DNA of 64,000 bases from Paenibacillus oralis (lineage in GTDB: Bacteria > Bacillota > Bacilli > Paenibacillales > Paenibacillaceae). Positions 1 through 8,456 of the stretch are shown one piece after another; positions within the stretch are counted from its first letter, which is position 1; each line of letters opens with the position of its first letter. The stretch lies in NCBI RefSeq assembly GCF_003863965.1, contig NZ_RRCN01000001.1, forward strand, positions 4,298,304-4,362,303, in the 5' to 3' direction. The translations under genes and the position numbers were made by a program. The notes beneath the pieces were generated by a model. The model saw only the letters and a program-made list of their open reading frames with translations. It made no database searches and was not told where the DNA came from.

Positions 1-2
1 TT

Positions 3-1379
3 GCCGCCTTTGACCGGCTGATCCGGCTGGCGATTGCGGAAGCGGTCGATTTCATCGTTCTCGCCGGCGACATTTACGATGCCGCCGATTCGTCGCTGCG
101 CGCCCAGCTGCGGCTGCGGGAAGGCTGGGACAAGCTGGGGCGGCACGGCATCCCGGTGTATCTTATCCGCGGCAACCACGATCCGCTCGGCAGCCGCCGC
201 TTGCGCCTCGAACTGCCGCCGCATGTGACGGAGTTCGGCGCGCAGGCGGAAAGCCGGGTCGCCGTCCGGCGGAGCGACGGGGAGCAGGTTGCGGTCGTCA
301 GCGGAATCTCCTACATAACGCCGGCGGTCACGGAAAACCTGGCGCCGCGGTTTCGCCGCGATGAGGCTGAGGCGAACTCGCCGCTCTACCACATTGCCCT
401 GCTGCACGCGAATGTGGACGGCCAAGAGGGGCATGACGCTTACGCCCCGTGTTCGCTTCGCGAGTTGAAGGAATCCGGCTACGATTATTGGGCGCTCGGC
501 CATATTCACAAACGGCAGATCCTTAGCGAAAACCCTTGGGTTGTTTATCCCGGCAACATCCAGGGGCGCAGCTTGAAGGAAACCGGCCCTAAAGGATGCT
601 ACATCGTCGATGTGCATGAGAATGGACGGGCAAGCCTGGCGTTTCACCGGCTGGATCAGGTGTTGTGGCGGGAAATTACGGTGCCGATCGACGGTTTGGC
701 AAGCGAGGAGGCGTGGAAAGACCGGGTGGAGGAAGCGCTGGAGGAGGTGCGGGAAGCCGAACCGGGCCGGATCAGCATCGTGCGGCTGACCTTTGCCGGG
801 CGCGGCCCGCTCCATGCGATGCTGCAATCCGGGCAGGAGGCCGCGGAGCTGCTGCAGGAGCTGCGGCGCCGTGAAAGCCGGCTGCTGGAGGAAGAAGGCT
901 TGGGCATCGCGCCGGAGAATACGCCGTTTGCTGCAGCGGGCGATTCAGCGAAGGATGCATCCGGCAGGACGGCAGGCGATGAAACGGGGAGCGCTCCGGT
1001 CGGCGGTGGGGCAAGGAACCATGGCATTACGGCAACGGTTGCGGCGGACGGTGCGGCGTGGGCGCCCTTGGGCGGCGTCGTTTGGCCGGCCGGCTTTAAA
1101 GTGGAGACATCGCTGGAGATGGACCGCCTTGGGCTGCTGGAAGAGGACAGCTTCCTCGGCGAACTGCTCCGGCTTGGCGAGCGGGCCGGGCGGGAGCCGG
1201 GGGTGCTTGAGGACATCACAGGCGCCGCGCTGGCGCCGCTGACGGAAAACCGCACGCTGCGGCGGTTATTGAAGGAACTGGGACCCGAGGAGCGCCTGGC
1301 CTTGCTGCAACGGGCGGAGGAACTCGCCTGGGCGCTGCTTGCGGAAGAAGGAACGGCTGGCGGGAGGGGAGCATCATGA
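3..1379 (+). CDS. yhaO: YhaO-type DNA repair exonuclease (metallophosphoesterase), 5'-truncated by the window edge
   Basis: The frame is open from base 3, so the true start lies upstream of the window. The calcineurin-like metallophosphoesterase fold is clear: a GDIYD metal motif near the left edge, GNHDPLG around base 180, an LLHANVDG segment and a GHIHK motif near base 500. These residues bind the two metals of SbcD/Mre11-like nucleases. The family is thought to work with the coiled-coil ATPase encoded next to it, like SbcD with SbcC. The stop overlaps the yhaN start in an ATGA, so the two genes are translationally coupled. A low-complexity Ala/Gly-rich stretch around bases 930-1050 looks like a lineage-specific linker before a C-terminal helical cap. 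Family assignment is firm; substrate is inferred. Confidence 0.9.
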   Translation, partial: AAFDRLIRLAIAEAVDFIVLAGDIYDAADSSLRAQLRLREGWDKLGRHGIPVYLIRGNHDPLGSRRLRLELPPHVTEFGAQAESRVAVRRSDGEQVAVVSGISYITPAVTENLAPRFRRDEAEANSPLYHIALLHANVDGQEGHDAYAPCSLRELKESGYDYWALGHIHKRQILSENPWVVYPGNIQGRSLKETGPKGCYIVDVHENGRASLAFHRLDQVLWREITVPIDGLASEEAWKDRVEEALEEVREAEPGRISIVRLTFAGRGPLHAMLQSGQEAAELLQELRRRESRLLEEEGLGIAPENTPFAAAGDSAKDASGRTAGDETGSAPVGGGARNHGITATVAADGAAWAPLGGVVWPAGFKVETSLEMDRLGLLEEDSFLGELLRLGERAGREPGVLEDITGAALAPLTENRTLRRLLKELGPEERLALLQRAEELAWALLAEEGTAGGRGAS

Positions 1380-4300
1380 GGCTGGAGAAATTACAGGTGA
1401 GCGGGTTCGGACATTTGCACGGCCTGGATGTGGAACTGCCGGGCCCGGTCACGGTTTTATACGGCCCGAACGAAGCGGGAAAAAGCACGCTGCTCGGCTT
1501 CGTGCGCGCGATGCTGTTCGGCATCCCGTCGCGGACGTTTGCCGCCGAGCGGTTTGAGCCGGTGCGCGGCGGCGTGCACGGCGGCGTGTTGACGATCGCC
1601 GCGGGCGATGGCTCACGTTGGGTCATCGAGCGTTATGCGCAGCCGCCGGAAGGCAGAAACCTGCCGGGCCCGCGCGGCGACCGGCTGCGGATTACGCGCA
1701 GCGATGCGGACGGCCGGCTGCAGGAGATGACGCAGGAGCAGATGCAGCGCGAGCTGCTGGGCGGCTTGTCCAAGGCGATGTTCAAGCAGCTGTTTGCCGT
1801 CTCGCTCACGGAGCTGCAGGAGGTCGGCGCTTTGCAGTCCGAGGAGCTGAGCCGCTTTTTGTTCCACGCCGGCATCGGCGGGGGCGCGGCGGTGCTGCGC
1901 GGGGAGAAAAAGCTGGCCCAGGACATGGACAAGCTGTACCGCCGGCGCGGCCGCAACCAGGAGATCGCCCAGCTTCTGCAGGCGGTCGAACGTCTGGAGC
2001 GCGAAGCGGAGGCGGCCAAAGCGTTGCTCCCGCGCTACAACGAGGTGCTCGAGGAACTGGAGGAGCTGGCCGGGGAACTGACGGCCAGCGAAGCGGAGCG
2101 CGCTGAGCTCGCGCGGGAAACCGCCCGCCTGCAAAAGGCGGCGGCGCGCCGCGGCGACTGGTTGCAGCGCGAAGCGATCCGCGCCGAGCTGGCCGCGCTG
2201 CCGGCGGCGGCGCGCTTCCCGGAGCAGGGGCTGGCGCGCTGGCAGGGGCTCCAGGCGGAGCAGGACCGCCTGGAGCTGGAGCGCAGCGACTGGGCCCGGC
2301 GGCGGGAAGCGTTGCGGGCGGAGCTGGCCGCGCTGGAGCCGCGCGCGGCGGTGCTGGCCCGAGAGCCGCTGCTGCGGCAGCTGGCCGCCCGCTTGCCGGC
2401 CTATGAGGCGCGGCGGCGCGAGCTGGCCGAACTGGCGGGCGAAGCCGCCCTGGTCCGGGCCCGGCTGGCGGAATGCCTGCGCAGCATCCACCCGGCTTGG
2501 CGCGCTGAACACCTGCGCGCCTTTGCCGGAACGGTCGGCGAACGGGAGCAGGTTCGCCGGTTCAGCGCGCGCTTCGCCGCCTACGACAAGGAGATGGAGC
2601 TGCTGCAAAGCGAACGCTCCAAGCTGGAGCGGGCGGCGGCGAGCGCGGAGACGGCCCGCGCGGCCGCGGCGGCGCGGCTCGAGGACAGCGCGGCGGCGGC
2701 GCGCCGGCAGTTCGCGATGCTCCTCCCGCAGGAGCGCGGCGAAATCCGCGCCTTGTGGGGCGAGCTCCGCGGCGAGCTGGACCGCTGGCGGGACAACGCA
2801 GCCTCCCGGCTCACCGCAATCCGGGCCGCCGACGCGGAAGCGCTGACCGAGGCGCGGCTGCGCTCGCTTTACCGCAAGCTGCTTGCCGGCGCCGGCGTGC
2901 TGACGCTTGCCCTTCCCGCCGTGCTGTGGCTGGCCGCGGGGTCGCTTTGGAGCGCCGCTGTCACGGGCGCCCTGCTGCTGGGCCTTGACGTTTACCTCGC
3001 CATCGGCGCTTTCCGCGGCAAGCCGGCGGGGTCGCCGGGGCGGCGCTCCGCTTCGGCGTCACGCCGGTCTGCCGGAGCAGCCGGAGCCGGGGAAGCCGGC
3101 GAAATGGAGACGCGCCTCGCGGCGCTGTTGTCCCGGCTCGTCCGGCATCCACTGACGGCGGCTGCCGTCACGGGAAGCAGCTTTGCGGCTTCGCTTCGCA
3201 CGGAGGACTGGGACGAGGAGGAGCGGCAGCTGCGGCGGTTAATGGAAGAGTGGCAGCTGTGGGATCAGCGCCATGACGGGCTCGAAGCGGAAGCCGCGGC
3301 TTCGCGCAGCCACGCTGCGGCCGCGAAAGATGAACTGCAAAGCGTGGAGCGGGAGTTGTCCCGGCGCGAGGCGGATTTTGCCAAGCTCGCTGCCGAATGG
3401 GAGCGCTGGCTCGAGGAGCGGCGGCTTTCCGCCGACCTGTCGCCGGAGGCGGCGATGGATGTGTTTCATTTGGCCGGTCAAGGACGGGAATGGCTAAGCC
3501 GGATCGATGGGCTGACGGACAAAATCGCCGGGCTGCAGGCGGAAAATGAGCGGTTTGAGCGGGAATGCCTGGCTTTGCAGAGCGACGACGGGACAAGTGG
3601 GCAAGCGGCGAACGGTCCGGGTGAGAAACAGGCGGTGGACGGCGGCATAAACGCAGGAATTCCGGTTTCCTCCGCAGTGGTGCCTGGTCCGGATGCCGGC
3701 ACGGGCGGCGCTAATGACACAACGGTATCAGAAACGCCAGAGTCCGGGGCGGGTGCCGCAGTCAGGTTTTTGGAGGAGGCTCTAGCGGAGCTTGAAAGCG
3801 AGCTTGAGCTAAAAGCCGGGTACGATCGGCTGTCCGCCAAGCTGGGGCCGCTGGACGAGGAAGGGCTGCGCTTGGAAGATCGCCTGCAGCAGGCAGTTCA
3901 AACGGAGCAGCATTTGCTCATGGAAGGACAAGCCGCCAGCGGAGAGGAGTTTCTCCGCATCGGGACCGCAGCCGAGCGGCGGGAAGCGCTCGAAAGGGAA
4001 CTGCGGCAGCGCGAGTTGGTGTTGTTTGCCGGTTTGGACGAAGACAAACGAAACGATTTGGAACGGCTGCTTGCGAGCGTGGACGAAGCGGAACTGAAGC
4101 AGCGGCATGAAGGAGCGCGTGCGGCAGGCGAGGCCGCGGAAGCCCGCTGGCGCAAGCTGCAGGAACGGCGGGGCCGTCTGCTGCAGGAGCAGGAAAGTCT
4201 GGATGCACGCTGCCGGCAGGAGGATCTGACGCAGCAGCTGGCGGAACAGCAGGCGGCGCTGGAGGAATACACCGATCAATATGCGGTGATGGCCGTATGC

Positions 4301-4741
4301 CGTGAGCTGATTTCCCGCGTGCGGCGCATTTATGAGGAAGAACGTCAGCCTGCCGTACTGCAGGCGGCATCGCGGTATTTTGCCCAGATGACCGGCGGAA
4401 CGTACCGGCGGATTGTGATGAAAATGGGCAGCCAGGAACTGATGGCCGAGCATGCTGACCATGGTCCGATCGACAGCGCTCATTTAAGCCGGGGTACGGC
4501 GGAACAGCTGTATCTGTCGATGCGGCTGGCTTTGTCCGAAGCGGTGGCGGGAGGCCAAGGGAGGCTGCCGCTGCTGCTCGACGATTTGTTCGTCAATTTC
4601 GATGTTTCCCGTCTGGAAGGGGCGCTGTCGGTGCTGCGGACGGTCGCCGAACACCAGCAAATCATCATGATGACCTGCCACGAACACGTTGTGGGCCGGG
4701 TTAAGGCGGTGCTCCCGGCAGCGCATATCGTTGAAATGTAA
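1376..4741 (+). CDS. yhaN: YhaN-type AAA ATPase, SbcC/Rad50-like
   Basis: A 1121-residue ATPase with a split nucleotide-binding domain. The N-terminus carries Walker A (GPNEAGKST, about residue 35). The C-terminus has the signature-like LSRGTAEQLYL and Walker B LPLLLDDLFVNFD. Between them lie long Ala/Glu/Arg-rich coiled coils. A hydrophobic double segment near residues 500-545 looks like a membrane hairpin inside the coiled coil, a feature I believe occurs in YhaN-type proteins but not in classical SbcC. A Gly/Pro/Thr-rich linker sits near residues 740-800. The protein is longer than Bacillus YhaN (a little under 1000 residues). It is coupled to yhaO by a 4-base overlap, and the pair likely forms a DNA end-processing complex, possibly at the membrane. 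The role is inferred from the family. Confidence 0.9.
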   Translation: MRLEKLQVSGFGHLHGLDVELPGPVTVLYGPNEAGKSTLLGFVRAMLFGIPSRTFAAERFEPVRGGVHGGVLTIAAGDGSRWVIERYAQPPEGRNLPGPRGDRLRITRSDADGRLQEMTQEQMQRELLGGLSKAMFKQLFAVSLTELQEVGALQSEELSRFLFHAGIGGGAAVLRGEKKLAQDMDKLYRRRGRNQEIAQLLQAVERLEREAEAAKALLPRYNEVLEELEELAGELTASEAERAELARETARLQKAAARRGDWLQREAIRAELAALPAAARFPEQGLARWQGLQAEQDRLELERSDWARRREALRAELAALEPRAAVLAREPLLRQLAARLPAYEARRRELAELAGEAALVRARLAECLRSIHPAWRAEHLRAFAGTVGEREQVRRFSARFAAYDKEMELLQSERSKLERAAASAETARAAAAARLEDSAAAARRQFAMLLPQERGEIRALWGELRGELDRWRDNAASRLTAIRAADAEALTEARLRSLYRKLLAGAGVLTLALPAVLWLAAGSLWSAAVTGALLLGLDVYLAIGAFRGKPAGSPGRRSASASRRSAGAAGAGEAGEMETRLAALLSRLVRHPLTAAAVTGSSFAASLRTEDWDEEERQLRRLMEEWQLWDQRHDGLEAEAAASRSHAAAAKDELQSVERELSRREADFAKLAAEWERWLEERRLSADLSPEAAMDVFHLAGQGREWLSRIDGLTDKIAGLQAENERFERECLALQSDDGTSGQAANGPGEKQAVDGGINAGIPVSSAVVPGPDAGTGGANDTTVSETPESGAGAAVRFLEEALAELESELELKAGYDRLSAKLGPLDEEGLRLEDRLQQAVQTEQHLLMEGQAASGEEFLRIGTAAERREALERELRQRELVLFAGLDEDKRNDLERLLASVDEAELKQRHEGARAAGEAAEARWRKLQERRGRLLQEQESLDARCRQEDLTQQLAEQQAALEEYTDQYAVMAVCRELISRVRRIYEEERQPAVLQAASRYFAQMTGGTYRRIVMKMGSQELMAEHADHGPIDSAHLSRGTAEQLYLSMRLALSEAVAGGQGRLPLLLDDLFVNFDVSRLEGALSVLRTVAEHQQIIMMTCHEHVVGRVKAVLPAAHIVEM

Positions 4742-5064
4742 TCGTGAGGGGCGGATTGTCTCTAAATAACGCAATCGTTGGTGACGGCTGATCCGGCGCA
4801 TGCAGGCTAACGGACACCACAGACCTTATTTGCTTGAATAAACGCCGTTTTTATTTTTAACGGACAGGAGAGCCTCTATTTGCCTGGAAATGGCTGCAGA
4901 CGCGCTCCAAACCGCCAAATAAGGTCTGTGGTGTCCGTTACATTTGGAAAACGGCTGATTTCGCCGAAATAACGGCGCTGTAGTCCATTAGGATTGATTT
5001 ATGCGGTCTGTCTTCTTTGAATGTACATCGATTGACGTTTTTCTTACGGCTCCCGAGCAGCCTA
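4742..5064. repeat. Intergenic cluster of dispersed palindromic repeat units
   Basis: No gene is seen here. Positions 4808-4832 and 4916-4940 are a perfect 25-bp inverted repeat (the unit begins TAACGGACACCACAGACC). A related unit starts at 4858 (TAACGGACAGGAGAGCC). A further diverged unit in inverse orientation lies near 4945-4991. All share the pattern TAA-GGAC-(N)-AGAG/ACAG-CC-TTATTTG. This resembles repetitive intergenic elements of Paenibacillus genomes. The long inverted repeat could fold into a structure that ends transcription between the convergent yhaN and ykvI genes, but it is not a classical T-tract terminator. Confidence 0.7.
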
Positions 5065-6111
5065 CTAATTTCCGGTTTTTCCTTTACTCTTATAGGCTCC
5101 CAGCATAAACGCCCAAAACAGGCTGAACAGACCGAAAATCGGGTAAAGCACCGAAAGCAGGGAGCTGAAGCCGAACTGGCTGGTTACGTAGCAGATCACC
5201 AATACCGTGACCGAGATCAGCATCGGCGGCACATGAATGTACTGCTTTAGCTGCAGAGTGACGCCATATACGTCGGCTACGAACGTGCTGAAGATCTCCA
5301 TAAAAATCAGCAGCACATAAATGAGCTGGACGGTTGTCCCAAGCTGCTGGGCTATACTGCCCATCGGAATTTCATATTGGACGATCCCCGGCATATTGGC
5401 GGAGAGGGCAAAATGGCCGGCCATCAGCATAAAGCCGACGCCTGCGCCGCCGATAACCCCGCCCATAACGATCGCCTTTCGGCTTTCGGTGTGGCTGCCG
5501 ATCGGCACGAGCACCGCCTGGGCCATCGATAGGTTGAAGGCGGAGTACATCAGCGGTGACACCCAGGCGGCCAGAAGAGGGGTATCGGTTTCCAGGGTCA
5601 GAAAACGCGCCGCCCCCGGCGAGACCGCCGTATTGAAAATGATCACCAGCGACAGGATCAGCATCAACGGTACGACGATGGAATTAAGCTGCATAACGCC
5701 TTTGATCCCCCGCCCGAGCAGCAAAAAGGTAAAAATCAGGGTGATCCAAAGTCCTGTCTGATAATGCAGGCCCAGGTGCTCCATGAACACCGAGCCGGCT
5801 CCCGCCAGCATGACGCTGTTGACGCCGATCAGGACAATCAGGGTAAACAAGCTGAGCGCACGGCCGGCGCGCTCCCCGAACAGCTTGCGGTTCAAATCCT
5901 CGTACGAGGCGGCCTTGATCTCGCGGGCGAGCAACATCATTTTGGTGCCGAGCCAAACGAACAGCAGCGTGGACAGCAGAATCGTGAGAATACCCCATTT
6001 TCCGTACCGGGTGAAAAACTGGAGAATTTCCTGTCCCGTCGCAAAACCGGCGCCAACGACGGTACCGATATATGTGAAAGCGATTTGCAAAACTTTCACG
6101 CTATTTTTCAT
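5065..6111 (-). CDS. ykvI: YkvI-family multi-pass membrane protein
   Basis: A 348-residue, strongly hydrophobic protein with about ten predicted membrane segments. The N-terminus (IGTVVGAGFATGQE) has the glycine-rich unwound first helix typical of APC/LeuT-fold transporters. Length and sequence pattern fit Bacillus YkvI, a membrane protein of unknown substrate. It starts with ATG, is convergent with yhaN and stands alone. I infer a transporter; the substrate cannot be read from the sequence. Confidence 0.8.
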   Translation of the reverse strand: MKNSVKVLQIAFTYIGTVVGAGFATGQEILQFFTRYGKWGILTILLSTLLFVWLGTKMMLLAREIKAASYEDLNRKLFGERAGRALSLFTLIVLIGVNSVMLAGAGSVFMEHLGLHYQTGLWITLIFTFLLLGRGIKGVMQLNSIVVPLMLILSLVIIFNTAVSPGAARFLTLETDTPLLAAWVSPLMYSAFNLSMAQAVLVPIGSHTESRKAIVMGGVIGGAGVGFMLMAGHFALSANMPGIVQYEIPMGSIAQQLGTTVQLIYVLLIFMEIFSTFVADVYGVTLQLKQYIHVPPMLISVTVLVICYVTSQFGFSSLLSVLYPIFGLFSLFWAFMLGAYKSKGKTGN

Positions 6112-6195
6112 GGTTTTCCCCCCGGTTCATGTGCTATATATAGTACAAGGTATGTTGTCCAAGAACGGGACATGACTCAAACCTATAGAGAGGTA

Positions 6196-6400
6196 GTTCA
6201 AAAAGTCATCTTTTGATCACGAAGCAGGTCAAGAAGCGGAATCGACGTCGAATCTTGAATTCAGCCGGGCCTTCCGGTGCTCACGTACCCAAAACGTACG
6301 CTCCGCTCCTAACGTCCCTAGCTTCATCCGACCTAAAGCGTTTTGAAAAAACGCACTTCGGAAGCATACGCTTCGGTGCTGAAAACCTGACTTTTTGAAC
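6196..6400. repeat. MITE-like palindromic element with 13-bp terminal inverted repeats
   Basis: A 205-bp non-coding block bounded by perfect inverted ends GTTCAAAAAGTCA (6196-6208) and TGACTTTTTGAAC (6388-6400). Inside are smaller inverted segments around GTACGCTCCG and CTTCGGAAGC. It encodes no transposase. Its size and ends fit a miniature element of the kind present in many copies in Paenibacillus genomes. It sits directly upstream of xpt and fills most of the gap after the ykvI start. No target-site duplication is obvious. Confidence 0.75.
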
Positions 6401-6434
6401 ACTCACTTTAGATAATGATTATTGGAGGAAAAAA

Positions 6435-7007
6435 ATGGAGCTGTTAAAGCAAAAGATTGCGGAGCAAGGCGTGATCGTATCGGAGCAGGTGCTGAAGCTG
6501 GACGGTCTGCTGAATCATCAAGTGGACCCGAAATTAACGATGGAAATGGGCAAAGAGTTTGCGAAACGGTTTGGGGATGCCGGGGTTACGCGGGTCGTGA
6601 CGGTAGAATCGTCGGGCATCGCCGTGGCGTTCGCGACGGCGTACGAGCTGGGGGTGCCGCTGCTGTTTGCGCGCCGCAAAAAAACGCTGCTGGCTGAGCC
6701 GGACATGCTGTGCGAGCGGGTGCCTTCGTTTACGAAAGGCATCGTCACGGACATCCTCGTGTCGCGCGAGTTTATTGGCGAAAACGACCGGGTTTTGTTC
6801 ATCGACGACATCATCGCCAACGGCGACGCGGCCCGGGGGCTGATCAAAATCATCAGCCGCGCGGGAGCGGAGCTGGTCGGAGCGGGCATCGTCGTTGAAA
6901 AATGTTTCCAGCCGGGAGCCCAGGCGATTCGCGATCAAGGGATCCGTTTGGAGTCGCTGGTCCGCATCGCATCGCTGGATGGCGGGCGAATCACGTTTGC
7001 GGACTAA
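6435..7007 (+). CDS. xpt: Xanthine phosphoribosyltransferase
   Basis: A 190-residue type I phosphoribosyltransferase that converts xanthine plus PRPP to XMP in purine salvage. It shows the PRPP-binding loop (VLFIDDIIANGDAARG), the SSGI loop and the C-terminal hood, and has the usual Xpt length. The start follows TTGGAGG at 6422-6428. Bacillus xpt genes usually sit under a purine riboswitch; none is recognisable in the 320 bases upstream, where the MITE-like element sits instead. The gene is only about 2 kb from the ureide island, a suggestive purine link, but its high GC and position suggest it belongs to the host backbone. Confidence 0.92.
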   Translation: MELLKQKIAEQGVIVSEQVLKLDGLLNHQVDPKLTMEMGKEFAKRFGDAGVTRVVTVESSGIAVAFATAYELGVPLLFARRKKTLLAEPDMLCERVPSFTKGIVTDILVSREFIGENDRVLFIDDIIANGDAARGLIKIISRAGAELVGAGIVVEKCFQPGAQAIRDQGIRLESLVRIASLDGGRITFAD

Positions 7008-7061
7008 GTGCGAAAAAGGACAAAGCGTGCTTGGAAAAAGAAACAATTTTGCAAGCAATCC

Positions 7062-7090
7062 TTTGCAGGCCCCCTTTTTTTCGCTATAAT
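7062..7090 (+). promoter_or_regulatory. Sigma-A-type promoter for the 110-residue gene
   Basis: TTTGCA at 7062-7067 and a perfect TATAAT at 7085-7090 with 17 bp between them, 30 bp upstream of the ATG at 7121. The -35 matches consensus at four of six positions. Confidence 0.55.
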
Positions 7091-7120
7091 GAGGATTACT
7101 AGGGAGAGGAGGCTTAAAAA

Positions 7121-7453
7121 ATGGGGAAAGAATTGGCAGTAGACGCGGAGTTTTTCCTTTCGAAATTGTCCGAAGCGAAGGTTACCTTTGAACGTGCCTT
7201 GGATTGCAAACATACAGAGTTTGACGACCTTTATCCCTATATGCTAGAACATCCTCAGTTTTTCTGGTACAAACGCTATGTAGCATGGTCGCAATTGTTG
7301 ACGATAACCGGGCTGTGCCAAGAGCTCGATGTGCCTTGGAAGGAACAGTTCAGTCCGCAGCAGGTAGGGTATTTGGAACAAAGGGTCATGTCGGCCAAGG
7401 TGCTTGATTTTTGGTTCGAGACAAATGACACCAAGGAGCATGCTTCGCGGTAA
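7121..7453 (+). CDS. Hypothetical protein, 110 residues
   Basis: A soluble, aromatic-rich, mostly helical protein with no motif that I recognise. The start follows GGGAGAGGAGG (7102-7112), and it has its own promoter and a good terminator, so it is probably a real monocistronic gene. Trp and Tyr are frequent (FFWYKRYVAW near residue 48). No signal peptide or membrane segment. Function unknown. Confidence 0.65.
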   Translation: MGKELAVDAEFFLSKLSEAKVTFERALDCKHTEFDDLYPYMLEHPQFFWYKRYVAWSQLLTITGLCQELDVPWKEQFSPQQVGYLEQRVMSAKVLDFWFETNDTKEHASR

Positions 7454-7503
7454 GCGGTAAGCTTAAGTCATGACGATTTTCCATAAGGTTTTGGAGTACC
7501 GAA

Positions 7504-7539
7504 GACTCCGACTGGCCTTTCGGCCGGCGGGGTCTTTTT
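7504..7539 (+). terminator. Rho-independent terminator
   Basis: A GACTCCG / CGGGGTC outer stem with an inner GGCC-TTTC-GGCC hairpin, followed by CTTTTTC. It closes the 110-residue gene. Confidence 0.8.
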
Positions 7540-7589
7540 CTGCATGGCTGGATATATTGTATAATGAGAGCTGGAGGTGGGTGTTACCG

Positions 7590-7805
7590 ATGATCACGGA
7601 TGAAGAATTAAACGCATACCGTCTATCCGGCGAAAAAGTTCGGGTGATTCGCGATGCGATCGAAGCCAACGACGTCCGGGGGATTGTGGTGGCTTGGGAT
7701 GATACGCATGTGCTCATTCGCAGGCCCAACCGCAATGTGGTCAAGCTGGACCGGAATTATATTTACCAGCCTTCGCGGGAACCGCGGGTTACGCCGGAGG
7801 TATAG
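7590..7805 (+). CDS. Hypothetical small protein, 71 residues, possible SH3-like barrel
   Basis: ATG at 7590 is chosen because GGAGGTGG lies at 7573-7580; the frame is open further upstream but without a binding site. A TATAAT box at 7560-7565 directly precedes it. Valine- and isoleucine-rich beta-like stretches (KVRVIRDAI, GIVVAWDDTHVLIRR) recall small KOW/SH3-like barrel proteins of the DUF2187 type. That link is only an impression. Charged and soluble; function unknown. Confidence 0.6.
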   Translation: MITDEELNAYRLSGEKVRVIRDAIEANDVRGIVVAWDDTHVLIRRPNRNVVKLDRNYIYQPSREPRVTPEV

Positions 7806-7880
7806 CATATTTTTTGCCGGGCGGGACATCGTATAAATGATACGATTGACTATCCTCTACAGGAAAGGATGCTTAAGCCC

Positions 7881-8225
7881 ATGTCGCTCGTGAGCGAGAA
7901 AATCAAAGCGTACAAAGACGAGATCGGCCGTTACGGCGATTCGCTGCCGGGCATCACGGAAGCTTACCACGCGTTTACCGGAGCAAGCCTTGCGGACGGT
8001 AAGCTGGACGCCAAAACGAAGCAGCTGATCGCGCTTGGCATCGCTTTGTCCACGAATAATGAAATCTGTACGTTTTACCATGCCGAGGAGGCGAAGTCTA
8101 AGGGAGCGACCGATGCGGAAATTTTGGAAACGGTCGCTGTAGCTTCCGCGGCTTTGGCCGGAAACGCGCTGTCGCAGGGCGTAACCCGCGTGCAGCAGGC
8201 TTTGTCCTCCCCGCCTGTACAGTAA
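7881..8225 (+). CDS. Carboxymuconolactone decarboxylase / AhpD-like protein
   Basis: A small all-helical protein of the CMD/AhpD superfamily. The core holds KTKQLIALGIALSTNNEICTFYH with a CxxxH arrangement where AhpD has CxxC, then AEEAKSKGATDAEILE. Members act as peroxidase partners or decarboxylases; with one Cys, a redox role is uncertain. The start at 7881 is preferred: AGGAAAGG lies 11-18 bases before it, while an in-frame ATG at 7869 would overlap that site. The last 40 codons plus terminator recur at 23587, where they mark the far end of the ureide island. Confidence 0.82.
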   Translation: MSLVSEKIKAYKDEIGRYGDSLPGITEAYHAFTGASLADGKLDAKTKQLIALGIALSTNNEICTFYHAEEAKSKGATDAEILETVAVASAALAGNALSQGVTRVQQALSSPPVQ

Positions 8226-8318
8226 CGGGAGAAAGGGGCCTTCAGGTGATGGATCACACCTTGGAGGGTCCCTTTTTTGCTGCGCTTGCCGGGAAGGCGC
8301 CATCGCCGGCGTTTTGGA
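8103..8318 (+). repeat. Direct repeat copy 1 (left border of ureide island)
   Basis: A segment of about 216 bp covering the last 40 codons of the AhpD-like gene, its terminator and the following 40 bases. It recurs at 23587-23803 in the same orientation with over 90% identity, differing by scattered substitutions and a few 1-base indels. After 8318 the two copies diverge completely. Confidence 0.9.
8233..8277 (+). terminator. Rho-independent terminator of the AhpD-like gene
   Basis: A long stem (AGGGGCCTTCAGGTGAT paired with ATCACACCTTGGAGGGTCCC, imperfect) followed by TTTTTT. An almost identical copy lies at 23717-23764. Confidence 0.85.
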
Positions 8319-8365
8319 GTTTCTTTGTTCATCATCAACAACTTTGCAGCGAGAATTGTAGCTTT

Positions 8366-8379
8366 TGAAACTAGTTTCA
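8366..8379. promoter_or_regulatory. Perfect palindrome upstream of allE, candidate operator
   Basis: TGAAACTAGTTTCA is a 14-bp perfect palindrome 78 bp before the allE start. A TACAAT at 8395-8400 could be the -10. It could bind PucR or another regulator; no matching PucR consensus was recognised. Confidence 0.4.
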
Positions 8380-8456
8380 TCCTGAATAAGCGTTTACAAT
8401 GAATTGAAACAGTGCTGTTGACTGTCATACTATTCATGGAAGGGAAACGATTAAAC

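Noticed and set aside
656..1255. Long minus-strand open frame opposite yhaO
   Set aside because: Ser/Pro/Arg-rich translation of the antisense of a GC-rich gene; no ribosome site and no family features.
1613..2608. 331-codon minus-strand frame opposite yhaN
   Set aside because: Arg/Leu/Gln-rich shadow of a repetitive coiled-coil coding region with high GC; the plus strand is clearly the gene.
6112..6434. Possible purine riboswitch before xpt
   Set aside because: The conserved loops and P1 stem of the purine aptamer were looked for and not found; the space is taken by the MITE-like element.
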